Shown here one piece after another: positions 43,961 to 53,566 of a stretch of 64,000 bases of DNA. The DNA is taken from assembly GCA_963724985.1 (NCBI GenBank), contig CAVRWV010000019.1, forward strand, positions 372,001-436,000, in the 5' to 3' direction. Positions within the stretch are counted from its first letter, which is position 1. Every line of letters begins with the position of its first letter. The position numbers and the translations under genes are program-made. Below the pieces are notes generated by a model. The model made no database searches and had not been told where the DNA came from. It saw nothing but the letters and a program-made list of their open reading frames with translations. The stretch comes from JAJPJE01 sp963724985. GTDB lineage: Bacteria > Acidobacteriota > Terriglobia > Terriglobales > Acidobacteriaceae.

Positions 43961-44446
43961 CTACATCTTGTATCGCCCCATATCTTCTTCGCCCAGGTTC
44001 TCGAGCCACTTGCGCATCTCTTCGCTCGACACCTTGTCGGAGAGCGCGCTTGCCAGACGGGAAGTCTTAAGCACCTGGTCTTCGACGAAGATCGGGCAAT
44101 CGACGCGCAGCGCCAGCGCCAGCGCATCCGACGGTCGGGAATCGATCGAGATGGTCTGTCCTTCCCTCTCCAGCCAGATGACGGCGAAGAACGTGTCGTC
44201 GCGCAGGTCGTTAACAACGACCTTGCGCACTTCCGCTTCGAGTCCGATCAAAAGATTTTTCAGAAGATCATGAGTCATGGGCCGGGGAGTCGAAACTTTC
44301 TCGATCTCGAGGGCGATCGCGTTAGCCTCGTAGATGCCAACCCAGATCGGCAGCACCTGATCGCCGCCAACATCTTTAAGAATGACGACGGGCATATTGG
44401 TGACTGGGTCCATCATCAGGCCACGAATTTTCATTTCGACTTCCAC
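43961..44446 (-). CDS. bifunctional nuclease (BFN) family protein
   Basis: 161 residues. The BFN domain is clear: MKIRGLMMDPVTNMPVVILKD, LPIWVGIYEANAIALEIE and SIDSRPSDALALALR. Family members have RNase and DNase activity in plants; the bacterial role is not settled. Start is GTG 44446, with AGGAGG 5 bases upstream, rather than an upstream ATG without a site. It starts 13 bases past the miaB stop, so the pair is an operon. Confidence 0.9.
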   Translation of the reverse strand: MEVEMKIRGLMMDPVTNMPVVILKDVGGDQVLPIWVGIYEANAIALEIEKVSTPRPMTHDLLKNLLIGLEAEVRKVVVNDLRDDTFFAVIWLEREGQTISIDSRPSDALALALRVDCPIFVEDQVLKTSRLASALSDKVSSEEMRKWLENLGEEDMGRYKM

Positions 44447-44459
44447 AGGTCCCTCCTGC

Positions 44460-45788
44460 CTAAACGGCAAGTTCGCCCACCAGACTGTTCGCGAAAATCT
44501 GGGTGACGCGCACGTGAACGTAGCCGCCAACTTGCAGCGTCGCCGCCTCAGGTGCGGTGAAGTTTAGCACTTTATTTTGCGAAGTCCGACCATTCCATTG
44601 TTTGCGGACTTCGTTGCGGCCCTCGACCATTGCTTCCACCGTCTGGTTTAGATGCCGCTTGTTGTTCTCCAAGGAGATCTGTTTCTGCCGCTCGTTCAAA
44701 ATCGAGAGCCGCAGCGTCTTCTCCTCATCGGAGATCACATCCGGCAAATTCAGGGATGAAGTGTTTGGTCGCGGCGAATATTTGAACGTAAAGGCACTGT
44801 CGTAGCGAACCTCGCCGATCAATGCAACCGTCTCTTCGAACTCGGCGCGGGTTTCGCCGGGAAATCCGACGATCAGATCCGTGGTCATGCTGATATCGCG
44901 TTTAGACGCTTTGATCCACGCGATCCGCTCAAGATATTGCTCGCGCGTGTAGAGCCGCTGCATCGCGTTCAGAACCTTGCTTGAGCCACTCTGTACCGGC
45001 AAATGCACGTGATCGCAGAGAGTTACAACAGCGTCGATTGCTTCGACAATATCCGGCGTAAAGTCGCGCGGATGCGATGTGGTAAAGCGAACACGCTTGA
45101 TCCCAGGGATTTCACCGACAGCTGCCAGCAACTCGGCAAACGTCTTCTTTCCCGATGGATCGCGGTAGGAGTTCACGTTCTGCCCGAGCAGTTGGATATC
45201 CGTAAATCCCTGATCGACCATGCGACGAGCTTCGGCCAGAACTGAATCTGAAGTCCGGCTGCGCTCTTTGCCGCGCGTGAACGGAACCACGCAATAGGAG
45301 CAGAACTTGTCGCAGCCCTCGATGATAGTGATATATCCACGATGCTGGTTGCTGCGCGCCGTGAACTCGGTATCAAAGGTCTGATCGGTCTGGCGGTCGT
45401 CGAGTCCCGTAACGCGCTGGTCCCCTGCTTCGAGCTGCACCAGCATCTCGGGCAGATTGCGGTAGGAAGCAGAACCGCAGACCAGGGAAACATACGGAGC
45501 GCGTTCGAAGATCTTGTGGCCTTCCTGCTGGGCCACGCAGCCGAGCACGCCGAACTTTTTGCCCTGCGACTGAAGCTTCTTGTAGTCAGCCAGACGATGA
45601 AAGACTTTCTGCTCCGCTTTGTCGCGGATAGAGCAGGTGTTGTAGAGGACCAGACCAGCCTCTTCCACGGTCTCGACCTGCTGATAGCCCTCAGATAGGA
45701 GCGTGCCGATGACTTTTTCCGAGTCATGCACGTTCATCTGGCAGCCGAAGGTCTCGAGATAAAAGGTCTTTTCCTCACCCTGCGCCAT
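44460..45788 (-). CDS. miaB: tRNA-2-methylthio-N6-dimethylallyladenosine synthase MiaB
   Basis: 442 residues. Order: N-terminal MTTase domain with three cysteines (FGCQMNVHDSEK, YNTCSIRDKA, LGCVAQQEG), radical-SAM cluster CDKFCSYC (CxxxCxxC), and a C-terminal TRAM domain (GGYVHVRVTQIFAN). It adds a methylthio group to i6A37 of tRNAs using two Fe-S clusters. ATG 45788 gives the usual N-terminus. Followed directly by the BFN gene. Confidence 0.97.
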   Translation of the reverse strand: MAQGEEKTFYLETFGCQMNVHDSEKVIGTLLSEGYQQVETVEEAGLVLYNTCSIRDKAEQKVFHRLADYKKLQSQGKKFGVLGCVAQQEGHKIFERAPYVSLVCGSASYRNLPEMLVQLEAGDQRVTGLDDRQTDQTFDTEFTARSNQHRGYITIIEGCDKFCSYCVVPFTRGKERSRTSDSVLAEARRMVDQGFTDIQLLGQNVNSYRDPSGKKTFAELLAAVGEIPGIKRVRFTTSHPRDFTPDIVEAIDAVVTLCDHVHLPVQSGSSKVLNAMQRLYTREQYLERIAWIKASKRDISMTTDLIVGFPGETRAEFEETVALIGEVRYDSAFTFKYSPRPNTSSLNLPDVISDEEKTLRLSILNERQKQISLENNKRHLNQTVEAMVEGRNEVRKQWNGRTSQNKVLNFTAPEAATLQVGGYVHVRVTQIFANSLVGELAV

Positions 45789-45954
45789 ATGGCTCAGTAT
45801 AACCCGTTCGTGAACGGAATGTTTCAAAGCTGCGGGGCGTGAGAAGAGTCGCTGCGAAGAGATTCGAGAGTGGCTGCTAACAATTCGGCTTGACCGGAAG
45901 TCAATCTTCTGCGAGTTTGCTCGCCTGAATCTAATCCTCTTGGGGTGAGGAATA

Positions 45955-47001
45955 ATGGCTACTGTTTCGATTGAAACTCCACATCGTCTCGATCCCGCGG
46001 CGATGGGGCAAGTTCTTCAGATTAGCTGCGGCATGATGTTCAGCGCCGCACTGCAAACCGCAACTCGGCTTGGCGTGCCCGACCAACTCAGCCACGGTCC
46101 GGTGCCCGTAAAAGACCTGGCCGCAGCGACCGGAACCAACGAAGACGCTCTTTATCGCGTGCTGCGTGCGCTGGTGCCGCTTGGTATTTTCACTGAGGTC
46201 AGTCCGCGGACTTTCGCAAATACTCCGTCGACCGAATGGTTGCGCTCGGACGTTCCGGGATCCGTCCGGGATACGGTGCTGTGGATGTCGAGTCCATTTC
46301 ACTTCAACGTGTGGAAGGAATTGCCTTACTCCGTTCGCACCGGAAAGCCAGCCGCCGAGCATATCTACGGCAAGCCGGTATTCGAGTGCTTTGACATGCT
46401 GCCGGAGGTCGCTGCCGATTTCAATGCCGCGATGACGTGCATCAGCGCGCAGTTAGTGCCTGCCGTGCTGGACGCTTACGACTTCAGCGGTATCAATACA
46501 CTGATGGACGTTGCCGGCGGACACGGCTTCGTCATTTGCGAAATCCTGCGGCGCTATCCGGAAATGAAGGGCATCGTCTTCGACATTCCTCCGGTGATCG
46601 AGGGCGCGAAATGCCGCGTCTGTGACTTGCGACTCGACCATCGCTGTGAAGCCGTCGCAGGAGACTTCTTTACAGAGATTCCAGCGGGAGCAGACGCCTA
46701 CTACCTGCAGCACATCATCCACGACTGGGATGACGAGAAGGCTCTCACCATTCTGCAGAACGTGCATCGGGCGCTGAAAGGGGTGAAGAACGGCAGGATC
46801 ATCGTGACCGATTGCGTGCTGCCTGAGAACTCCGATATGCATTTCGGCAAGCTGATTGATTTGGAGATGATGCTGATGCCCGGGGGCCGCGAGCGTACGG
46901 AGAAAGAAGTACGTGCGCTATTTGCAAAGGCTGGATTCGAAATTACGAAGATTGTCCCGACGAAAGCTTCGGATAGCGTGACGGAGGCGAGACCGGTTTA
47001 G
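45955..47001 (+). CDS. SAM-dependent O-methyltransferase (PF00891 type)
   Basis: 348 residues. The N-terminal dimerisation helix-rich part (QVLQISCGMMFSAALQTATR, DLAAATGTNEDALYRVLRAL) is followed by the SAM-binding loop LMDVAGGHGFVICEIL and the catalytic His region YYLQHIIHDWDDEKAL. These are the marks of small-molecule O-methyltransferases such as hydroxyindole, carotenoid (CrtF) or polyketide methylases. GAGGA precedes the ATG. Substrate unknown; no biosynthetic cluster is evident. Ends four bases over the pdxT stop. Confidence 0.9.
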   Translation: MATVSIETPHRLDPAAMGQVLQISCGMMFSAALQTATRLGVPDQLSHGPVPVKDLAAATGTNEDALYRVLRALVPLGIFTEVSPRTFANTPSTEWLRSDVPGSVRDTVLWMSSPFHFNVWKELPYSVRTGKPAAEHIYGKPVFECFDMLPEVAADFNAAMTCISAQLVPAVLDAYDFSGINTLMDVAGGHGFVICEILRRYPEMKGIVFDIPPVIEGAKCRVCDLRLDHRCEAVAGDFFTEIPAGADAYYLQHIIHDWDDEKALTILQNVHRALKGVKNGRIIVTDCVLPENSDMHFGKLIDLEMMLMPGGRERTEKEVRALFAKAGFEITKIVPTKASDSVTEARPV

Positions 47002-47582
47002 CTCTTGCTTCCGTTCTTCACCATCTTGAGGAACGCGGCGTGTACGCGTGTATCGTCGCTGAGTTCGGGATGGAACGTCGATGCCATCACTTTGCCCTGG
47101 CGAACAAGTACAGGATCGTTCCCTTGCTTCGCCAGGATTTCTACATCCGGACCGACCTGTTCAAACTTTGGCGCGCGAATGAAGACCATCTCTAGCGGTC
47201 CCGCGCCTGCTTCCAAATCCGCGACGGCTGTGCCAGTGCCGATGAAGCTGTCGATCTGACGTCCATAGGCATTGCGTCGGATGGTGACGTTGAGAGCGCC
47301 GAGTCCGCGCTGCGACGGATTCTCCACCTGTTTCGCCAGCATGATTGCGCCCGCGCAGGTTCCAAACGTCGGGCGAGTGAGAACAAATTGCTTCAGCTTC
47401 TCGAATCCCTGTTCGCCAAGAACTTTAAGAAATGTCGTCGATTCGCCGCCGGGAATGACCAGCGCGTCGATTTCGTCGAGTTGCTCGGGCTTGCGCACCT
47501 CAACGACCTCCGCGCCAAGTTGTTCGAGGCGCTGCCGGTGCGCCGCGAAGTCGCCCTGTATGGCCAGCACTCCTACCTTCAT
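46998..47582 (-). CDS. pdxT: pyridoxal 5'-phosphate synthase glutaminase subunit PdxT
   Basis: 194 residues. A class I glutamine amidotransferase that supplies ammonia to PdxS. MKVGVLAIQGDFAAH, GGESTTF, the catalytic Cys in GTCAGAIM, and the His-Glu pair in FHPELSDD are all present. ATG 47582 is chosen, giving the family start. It is transcribed away from the sugar porter gene and toward the methyltransferase, while pdxS lies 1.6 kb upstream on the same strand. Confidence 0.96.
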   Translation of the reverse strand: MKVGVLAIQGDFAAHRQRLEQLGAEVVEVRKPEQLDEIDALVIPGGESTTFLKVLGEQGFEKLKQFVLTRPTFGTCAGAIMLAKQVENPSQRGLGALNVTIRRNAYGRQIDSFIGTGTAVADLEAGAGPLEMVFIRAPKFEQVGPDVEILAKQGNDPVLVRQGKVMASTFHPELSDDTRVHAAFLKMVKNGSKS

Positions 47583-47652
47583 GCTTCGAAGATAAATTGT
47601 GCAGCGCGCGGTGTAAATGTACGGCGTCACTGGGGATTCACGCAGGTGAGGC

Positions 47653-47658
47653 TATAAT
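47653..47658 (+). promoter_or_regulatory. -10 box of the sugar porter gene
   Basis: A perfect TATAAT lies 36 bases before GTG 47695. No clear -35 at the expected spacing. Confidence 0.45.
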
Positions 47659-47694
47659 CGCGCACGCAGTCATAAAGATTCCTTCGGAGGCCCG

Positions 47695-49056
47695 GTGCAG
47701 ACTTCTCCCGCCAGTGCCAGTGTCCATCACAAATTCACGCCTACTTTGTTGCGAAGCGCGATCGTAGCAGCGATCGGCGGATTGCTGTTCGGCTTCGACA
47801 CTGCCGTAATCGCCGGAACCACGCAGGCTCTCACGGATGTCTACCATCTCACGCCGGGGACGTTGGGATTGACGGTCTCAATCGCCCTTATCGGCACGAT
47901 TGTGGGCGCGGCTACTGCCGGTGCAATTGGGGACAAGTACGGCCGCCGTGACAGCCTGCGCGGACTCGCCGTGCTCTATCTGATTTCGGCGCTTGGCTGC
48001 GCAATGGCGGCGAACTGGACGATGCTGGTCGTGTTCCGATTCCTGACGGGGTTGGCGATTGGCGGATCGTCAGTACTCGGTCCGATGTACATCGCCGAAG
48101 TCTCTCCCGCGCGCTGGCGTGGAAGGCTGGTTGGACTGTTCCAGTTCTGCGTGGTGTCGGGAATCCTGCTCGCCTATTTTTCAAACTACGTTGTGGGATT
48201 GCAGCATTTCGGTGACGCCGAATGGCGCGTGAAATTCGGAGTCGCCGCGGCTCCGGCGTTCATCTTTCTCGCTTTGCTGTTCACCATTCCTCGGAGTCCG
48301 CGCTGGCTGGCAAAGCAGGGTCGTACGGAAGAGGCGCGCGCGGTGTTGCAGGCGACCGGCGAACCTGATGCGCAGGCCCAGTTGCAAGAGATTGTTCGCT
48401 CGATTGACGAAGAGCATCATCGCAAAGATGAGCCGTTGTTTTCGGCGCAGTACAAGCTACCGATTTTCCTGGCGATCACGATCGGGCTGTTTAATCAACT
48501 GGCGGGAATCAACGCGATTCTCTATTACCTGAACGACATCTTTGCCCGCGCGGGATTTACGAAAGTCTCTGGTGACTTGCAGGCCGTCGCAATCGGTGCA
48601 ACGAATCTGCTGTTTACCGTGATCGGCCTGAGCGTGATCGATAAACTCGGACGCAAGACTCTGCTGCTCATCGGCGCAGTCGGAACGGCTGCGTGTTTGT
48701 TCGGTGTCTCGATGGTCTTCTTCCGTCATAGCCACGAGAATCTACTGCTGCCGCTGCTGGTGATCTACATAGGATTTTTTGCGCTATCGCAGGGCGCGGT
48801 GATCTGGGTTTACCTGAGCGAAGTCTTCCCTACTCGCGTGCGTGGGAAAGGTCAGAGCCTGGGCAGCTTCTCGCACTGGGCTATGAACGCGGCTATCGCT
48901 TTCGTGTTTCCGACAATGGCTGTGATCTCGGGCGGGTTCGCGTTTCTCTTCTTTGCCGCGATGACGGTGCTGCAATTCTTCGTCGTGCTGTTCTTCTATC
49001 CGGAGACGAAGGGCGTGAGCCTGGAAGAGATGCAGCGGAAGATGGGGATTAGTTGA
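47695..49056 (+). CDS. MFS sugar porter (XylE/GalP type)
   Basis: 453 residues and 12 helices. Sugar porter signatures: AAIGGLLFGFDTAVIAG in helix 1, GDKYGRR between helices 2 and 3, PRSPRWL before the central loop, and FNQLAGINAILYY in helix 7; the C-terminal half has DKLGRK and PETKG. It takes up a hexose or pentose with protons. GTG 47695 has GGAGG five bases upstream. Placed between pdxT and pdxS on the other strand; fits with the secreted glycosidases. Confidence 0.93.
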   Translation: MQTSPASASVHHKFTPTLLRSAIVAAIGGLLFGFDTAVIAGTTQALTDVYHLTPGTLGLTVSIALIGTIVGAATAGAIGDKYGRRDSLRGLAVLYLISALGCAMAANWTMLVVFRFLTGLAIGGSSVLGPMYIAEVSPARWRGRLVGLFQFCVVSGILLAYFSNYVVGLQHFGDAEWRVKFGVAAAPAFIFLALLFTIPRSPRWLAKQGRTEEARAVLQATGEPDAQAQLQEIVRSIDEEHHRKDEPLFSAQYKLPIFLAITIGLFNQLAGINAILYYLNDIFARAGFTKVSGDLQAVAIGATNLLFTVIGLSVIDKLGRKTLLLIGAVGTAACLFGVSMVFFRHSHENLLLPLLVIYIGFFALSQGAVIWVYLSEVFPTRVRGKGQSLGSFSHWAMNAAIAFVFPTMAVISGGFAFLFFAAMTVLQFFVVLFFYPETKGVSLEEMQRKMGIS

Positions 49057-49128
49057 GACTCACCGCGGAGGACACAGAGGTTGCAACTGACAGCAACTGC
49101 AAAGCCTCGCGCTCGCTCACTGTATGAC

Positions 49129-49163
49129 AAAGACAAAGAAAGCGCGGACAGGAATGTCCGCGC
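49129..49163 (-). terminator. rho-independent terminator of pdxS
   Basis: A perfect 9-bp stem (GCGCGGACA/TGTCCGCGC, loop GGAA, 49142-49163), then TTTCTTTGTCTTTG on the minus strand, 45 bases past the pdxS stop. Confidence 0.8.
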
Positions 49164-49207
49164 CACACAACCAAAACCAAAAGCCTGAGAGCTGACTGAC
49201 TAGTTTT

Positions 49208-50125
49208 CTACCATCCACGCGTCTGCAGCATATCTTTCTCCTGGATGCCGCTGACAGCGAGTCCCTTCATCGAAGAAGGCACATCTTCGCTCACTTCAAG
49301 TAAAACTTTAGGGTCTTTGTAGTGGGTAGTTGCGAGTACGATGGCACGTGCGCGCTTGTACGCATCTTCGGGCGATGCAAATTCGCTGGAGCTGTTCATG
49401 AAGATGCCAGAGCCCACGAAGATCGCCTCCGCGCCCAGTTGCATCATCAGCGACGCATCCGCCGGGGTGGCAATTCCACCCGCGGAGAAATTCGGCACTG
49501 GCAGCTTCCCTGCCTTCGCGACGATGCGGATCAACTCGTAGGGTGCTTGATGATTCTTGGCTGCCGCAAATAGCTCTTCTTCACTCATGACGGTCAGGGC
49601 GCGCATCTCGCTAACGATTTGCCGCATGTGTTTCACGGCGTGCACCACATCGCCAGTTCCCGCTTCACCCTTCGTGCGGATCATTGCCGCGCCTTCAGCG
49701 ATGCGGCGCAACGCTTCGCCCAGGTTACGCGCCCCGCATACAAACGGAGTCCCGAACGCGTGCTTGTCCACGTGATGGAGTTCGTCGGCGGGAGTCAGCA
49801 CCTCGGATTCATCAATGTAATCGACCTTGAGTTCCTGCAGAATCTGCGCTTCCGCGAAGTGGCCGATACGGCACTTGGCCATCACGGGAATGCTGGTAGC
49901 CTTCTGAATCTCCTGGATCTTCTTGGTTGACGCCATGCGGGCTACGCCGCCTTCGGCACGGATTTGCGCCGGAACACGCTCGAGCGCCATCACGGCCGCG
50001 GCGCCTGAGCGCTCGGCGATCTCCGCCTGCTCCGCCGTGGTGACGTCCATGATGACGCCGCCCTTTAACATCTCTGCCAAGCCAACTTTCAGGCGCAAAC
50101 CGTTGCTGCCATTCTTCTCAGACAT
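49208..50125 (-). CDS. pdxS: pyridoxal 5'-phosphate synthase lyase subunit PdxS
   Basis: 305 residues. It makes PLP from ribose 5-phosphate, glyceraldehyde 3-phosphate and ammonia. GGVIMDVTTAEQAEIAE, the active-site Lys in VMAKCRIGH, and GGVARMAS with the phosphate-binding GAEAIFVGSGIF segment are clear. GGGGAG precedes the ATG. Works with PdxT, whose gene is on the same strand 1.6 kb downstream. Confidence 0.98.
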   Translation of the reverse strand: MSEKNGSNGLRLKVGLAEMLKGGVIMDVTTAEQAEIAERSGAAAVMALERVPAQIRAEGGVARMASTKKIQEIQKATSIPVMAKCRIGHFAEAQILQELKVDYIDESEVLTPADELHHVDKHAFGTPFVCGARNLGEALRRIAEGAAMIRTKGEAGTGDVVHAVKHMRQIVSEMRALTVMSEEELFAAAKNHQAPYELIRIVAKAGKLPVPNFSAGGIATPADASLMMQLGAEAIFVGSGIFMNSSSEFASPEDAYKRARAIVLATTHYKDPKVLLEVSEDVPSSMKGLAVSGIQEKDMLQTRGW

Positions 50126-50258
50126 ACTGCTTCTCCCCAGAGTAATTGGATTGCGACGAACGCACGAAGGCTCCGGAAGATGGAGCGTGGTTCAGAATCC
50201 GGTGAACAGTTCTATTGTAACAACTTAGCAGGTGCGGCGCAGTCAAGATAGGACTAGC

Positions 50259-50752
50259 TTAGACTCGCAGCTTGCGGCCATTCTTGCTCAAGTACTTGGC
50301 GAACATCCGCTCCGGATCGACGGCGATGAACTTTCCCCGGCTGCGCGCCAGCACTTCACCCTCGGCGTTGCGGATCTCGGCCAGATTATAGTGTTCGCGA
50401 CCCTCGACCTTTTCTTCCCAGCCTTCGGCGATCAGCCACTTCCCTAGCGGCGTCGGCTTCAAGATAGTTCACCGTCATCTCCGAGGTGACGGCAATCACC
50501 TGGCGAAACTTGTTCACCTTACCCATGGCTTCATCGAGGATGGTCGCGATGATCCCACCATGCGCGTGCTTCGGCGGTCCCCAATAGCGGATGTGACAGA
50601 CGAAACTTGCACCGAACACGGCGCGCAGGTTCGTCGTAAACAAATCTCAAATGCATCCCATCGGGATTATCCGGACCACAACCGAAACACTGGTTGATGG
50701 GAAGGCTGTGTTTTTGTGTGCCGTGTCCATGGACGGCTTTGTGCTTGGGCAT
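50259..50752 (-). pseudogene. PaaI-type hotdog thioesterase, two frame breaks
   Basis: Read over three frames this is one protein of about 160 residues: NQCFGCGPDNPDGMHLRFVY, then GPPKHAHGGIIATILDEAMG (the hotdog HGG...DE motif), then TPLGKWLIAEGWEEKVEGRE and a conserved end DPERMFAKYL. The first break is mended by removing one base of the CCCC run at 50579-50582, the second by removing one A of 50461-50462. Hotdog thioesterases hydrolyse acyl-CoA. Either two consensus errors or a recent pseudogene. Confidence 0.8.
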
Positions 50753-50950
50753 CGCAGTAGGAGTTTATCGCAACACTGCATTCCTTTCGTCAGATGTTGT
50801 AAAAAGTAGCTTCTGCTAACGCTCGTGACAACTTCTCCGACACATCCCGCAACTAGGCAATGCACGGCAGTCGCCACTTTCGCACGGAAGCGGTTCGAAG
50901 GGCTCGGTTCGATTCATCGGATTCACAATTTGCCATGTAGGAGTGACACG

Positions 50951-52429
50951 GTGATGTGCAGAATTCCGGTTGGTGTAGCTATCGCGCTACTTTCGCTGGT
51001 GACCATCTGCTCCTCGCAATCGACCGTGCCGCGGGCCGGGCACGTTGTGCTGATCATTGAAGAGAATCACCAGTTCTCGCAGGTTTATCCGAGCGGCATG
51101 CCCTGGATCGTCTCGCAAGCGCAGGCCGATGGTGGCATCGCCACCAATTTCACATCGTCGATTGGCAGTTTTCAATCGCTTGGCGCCTACCTGTGGCTTT
51201 CTTCCGGAAGCACCGAGGCCCAGTTCGGCTGTAATGGCAGCAACTGTTCGAAACCTATCACGGACGACAACATTTTTCGGGAACTCGATATGCGCGGCAT
51301 GACCTGGAAGGTCTATGCGCAGAGTCTGCCGAGCGTCGGATATCTGGGAAATGGACCGGCCCCATACATCAAGGGACACAACGCCGCCGTGTGGTACAGC
51401 TCGGTCATTAATAGTCCCTCTGACTTACAGCGCGTCGTTCCTTTCACGGAGTTTCAGCAGGATCTTGCCGCTAATAATCTGCCGGAGTACAGCATCATCA
51501 TTCCAGACGGCCTCAACGACGCTCATGACGGGACGCTCGCTCAGGCCGACGCATTTTTGAAGGCGAACATCGCACCCTTACTCGCTTCCAGCTACTTCCA
51601 GCCAGGCGGGGATGGCTTACTCTTTTTTACCTTCGACGAATGCGGAGGCGGTGAAAACAGTACCTGCGGGGCTCATATCTTTTCGGCGCTGATCGGCCCG
51701 CTCGTAAAGCATGGATTCCTTTCTGGTACGGCTTACTCGCAATCCGACATGTTGCGTACGATCGAAGATGTTCTCAATTTGCAACCGTATTTCGGCGCCG
51801 CAGCCACCGCGAAGGATATGGCCGACTTTTTTGCGCCATCCGGTTCGTCCGGCGGATCGTGTGCTTTTCCCAGCGCACCCGGGGTTGACTTGTGCGCTCC
51901 TCAAGCCGGTCAGACCTATAGCTCTCCGGTGCAGGTGACGGCGGCAGGAGTGGGAGCCAGTGGCGCCGTAAATCACCTGGAGTTATGGATCGACGGAAAG
52001 AAAATCGGGAACTACTTCGCAGATAGCGTGGATACGACGGTCGCTTTGGGAGGCGGATCACACGCCGCTACAGTTATTGAGGTTGATTCGGCTGGCGCGT
52101 TCATCAAATCTGCACCTTCAGTCTTCAGCATCGGAGGCACGTCGGGCGTGTGCACACCGCCCAGTTCCGCGGGCGCAATTCTATGTTCCCCAGTCGCGGG
52201 ACAAACGTACGCTTCGCCAGTCCAGGTCACCGGGGCTGGCACTCTGGCGAGCGTGGCCGTGAATCATCTTGAATTGTGGATCGATGGCAAGAAGATTGGG
52301 AACTACCCTGGGAACACCATCAACACAACGGTTGCTGAGTCGACCGGAGCGCACGCCGCCACGCTCGTAGCTGTAGATGCCAAGGGGAATTTCCTGAAGT
52401 CCGTGGCAGTCAACTTCAACGTGCAGTGA
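50951..52429 (+). CDS. phosphoesterase (PF04185) with two C-terminal Ig-like repeats
   Basis: About 492 residues from GTG 50951 (GGAG 7 bases upstream; ATG 50954 follows). A signal peptide is followed by HVVLIIEENHQFSQVYPSG, the family's metal-site opening, and FFTFDECGGGENSTCGAH with its conserved DE. Two repeats of about 85 residues close the protein, each with VNHLELWIDGKKIGNY, as in bacterial Ig-like PF17957 domains. An acid phosphatase or phospholipase-like role outside the cytoplasm is likely. Modules are C-terminal, while its relative at 12143-14437 has them N-terminal. Confidence 0.83.
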   Translation: MMCRIPVGVAIALLSLVTICSSQSTVPRAGHVVLIIEENHQFSQVYPSGMPWIVSQAQADGGIATNFTSSIGSFQSLGAYLWLSSGSTEAQFGCNGSNCSKPITDDNIFRELDMRGMTWKVYAQSLPSVGYLGNGPAPYIKGHNAAVWYSSVINSPSDLQRVVPFTEFQQDLAANNLPEYSIIIPDGLNDAHDGTLAQADAFLKANIAPLLASSYFQPGGDGLLFFTFDECGGGENSTCGAHIFSALIGPLVKHGFLSGTAYSQSDMLRTIEDVLNLQPYFGAAATAKDMADFFAPSGSSGGSCAFPSAPGVDLCAPQAGQTYSSPVQVTAAGVGASGAVNHLELWIDGKKIGNYFADSVDTTVALGGGSHAATVIEVDSAGAFIKSAPSVFSIGGTSGVCTPPSSAGAILCSPVAGQTYASPVQVTGAGTLASVAVNHLELWIDGKKIGNYPGNTINTTVAESTGAHAATLVAVDAKGNFLKSVAVNFNVQ

Positions 52430-52444
52430 TTTCCCCAAGGCTGA

Positions 52445-53440
52445 TCACTGTCCCACGCAGCTTGATGAAACGTGGCGTATGCCACTGACTTGAAACGAGT
52501 CGTCGCTCAAGGCACGGCCTGTGACTGCCACCGTATGGCCGTTCCATCCGCGCAGATTCGTGGTGTTTCCCTGGAGCCGATAGATCTTGCCTGCGCTGGT
52601 TAGCTGCCATTGTCCATTCGCCTGCGACACGCAGCCTTGCATGCTATTCGGGGGCGTGTTCGCTCCGACCTGCGTAGAGCCAACCGTATTGGCGCTTCTT
52701 TGTATCGGCGATTGTGCGCCGCCAATTTCCTGCGAGGCCCCAGGGTTCTGATAATTCGGGCGCATCGATCCGACGCCGTAGGTTCCCGCGGGTGCGCCGA
52801 CCTCTGTTTGCTCCGCGCTGGCGGCGAGATCCGCAGCAGCCCCTCGCGATTCTCCCACCTGCTCCCAGTTCGGGGGATATCCCGGCCTTTCGTTGAGAGG
52901 TTGTCCGGTGAACGGGGCAGCTTGTCCGCGCGCTTGCGCTATTCCTCCCTGGGTTTCAGCTCCGACGGTTTGCTGGTTGACGTGGGTGCTCGTCACGGGG
53001 ATTTCAGTGCCTTTATTGCCGGTCTTCCCGGTTACTGAGAGGGCAGGAAGTTGCTCGTTCGCCTGCGGATTGCATAGTTCTCCTGTACTGGCGATGCTCT
53101 CAACATGGAACGCCATGCGATTATCTGATTCGGCGGGCCGCGATAGCGGATAGCCGCTCACGCGAACGACGTGGTGAACGTGTTGTGACAGATCACCGGA
53201 CTCGAGCGCATACACACCCCCATTGCCGGCGCCAGAAAGCCAGAAGCGTCCATTACCTTGGACGAGGCAGCCAGAGAGATTACTGGCTTCCGAGAAGGCG
53301 CTCGGCGAGCCAATATCGGGAATCGTGCCGGTAGTTCCGTTTCCAACTTGACCTTGCTGCGCACTCTGATTCTGCGGAGTCTGCGCAGGAGCTGTCAGCG
53401 AGATCATCAAAACCGCGAGTAGAAGTGCCGCGTAACGCAT
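52445..53440 (-). CDS. secreted hypothetical protein with two related domains
   Basis: 331 residues with a signal peptide (MRYAALLLAVLMISLTAPA). Two similar domains of about 75 residues lie at the ends: LSGCLVQGNGRFWLSGAG...VYALESGDLSQHVHHVVRVSG near the N-terminus and MQGCVSQANGQWQLTSAG...IYRLQGNTTNLRGWNGHTVAVTG near the C-terminus, joined by a Pro/Gln/Gly-rich linker. The shared GC(L/V)xQxNG start, LxG end and a single Cys recall the DUF5818-like fold, by recall only. AAGGA precedes the ATG. Function unknown. Confidence 0.7.
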   Translation of the reverse strand: MRYAALLLAVLMISLTAPAQTPQNQSAQQGQVGNGTTGTIPDIGSPSAFSEASNLSGCLVQGNGRFWLSGAGNGGVYALESGDLSQHVHHVVRVSGYPLSRPAESDNRMAFHVESIASTGELCNPQANEQLPALSVTGKTGNKGTEIPVTSTHVNQQTVGAETQGGIAQARGQAAPFTGQPLNERPGYPPNWEQVGESRGAAADLAASAEQTEVGAPAGTYGVGSMRPNYQNPGASQEIGGAQSPIQRSANTVGSTQVGANTPPNSMQGCVSQANGQWQLTSAGKIYRLQGNTTNLRGWNGHTVAVTGRALSDDSFQVSGIRHVSSSCVGQ

Positions 53441-53566
53441 AGTATTCCTTGCCGACCGAAATCGATTCGGTCCTCAGACTACTCAGTTAGACTTGCTGAC
53501 GTGGTCTGCGGGTTTTATCGCTATGTGCGAAAAGGGCAGGAACAGGGACCCTGAGGCGCAACGATC

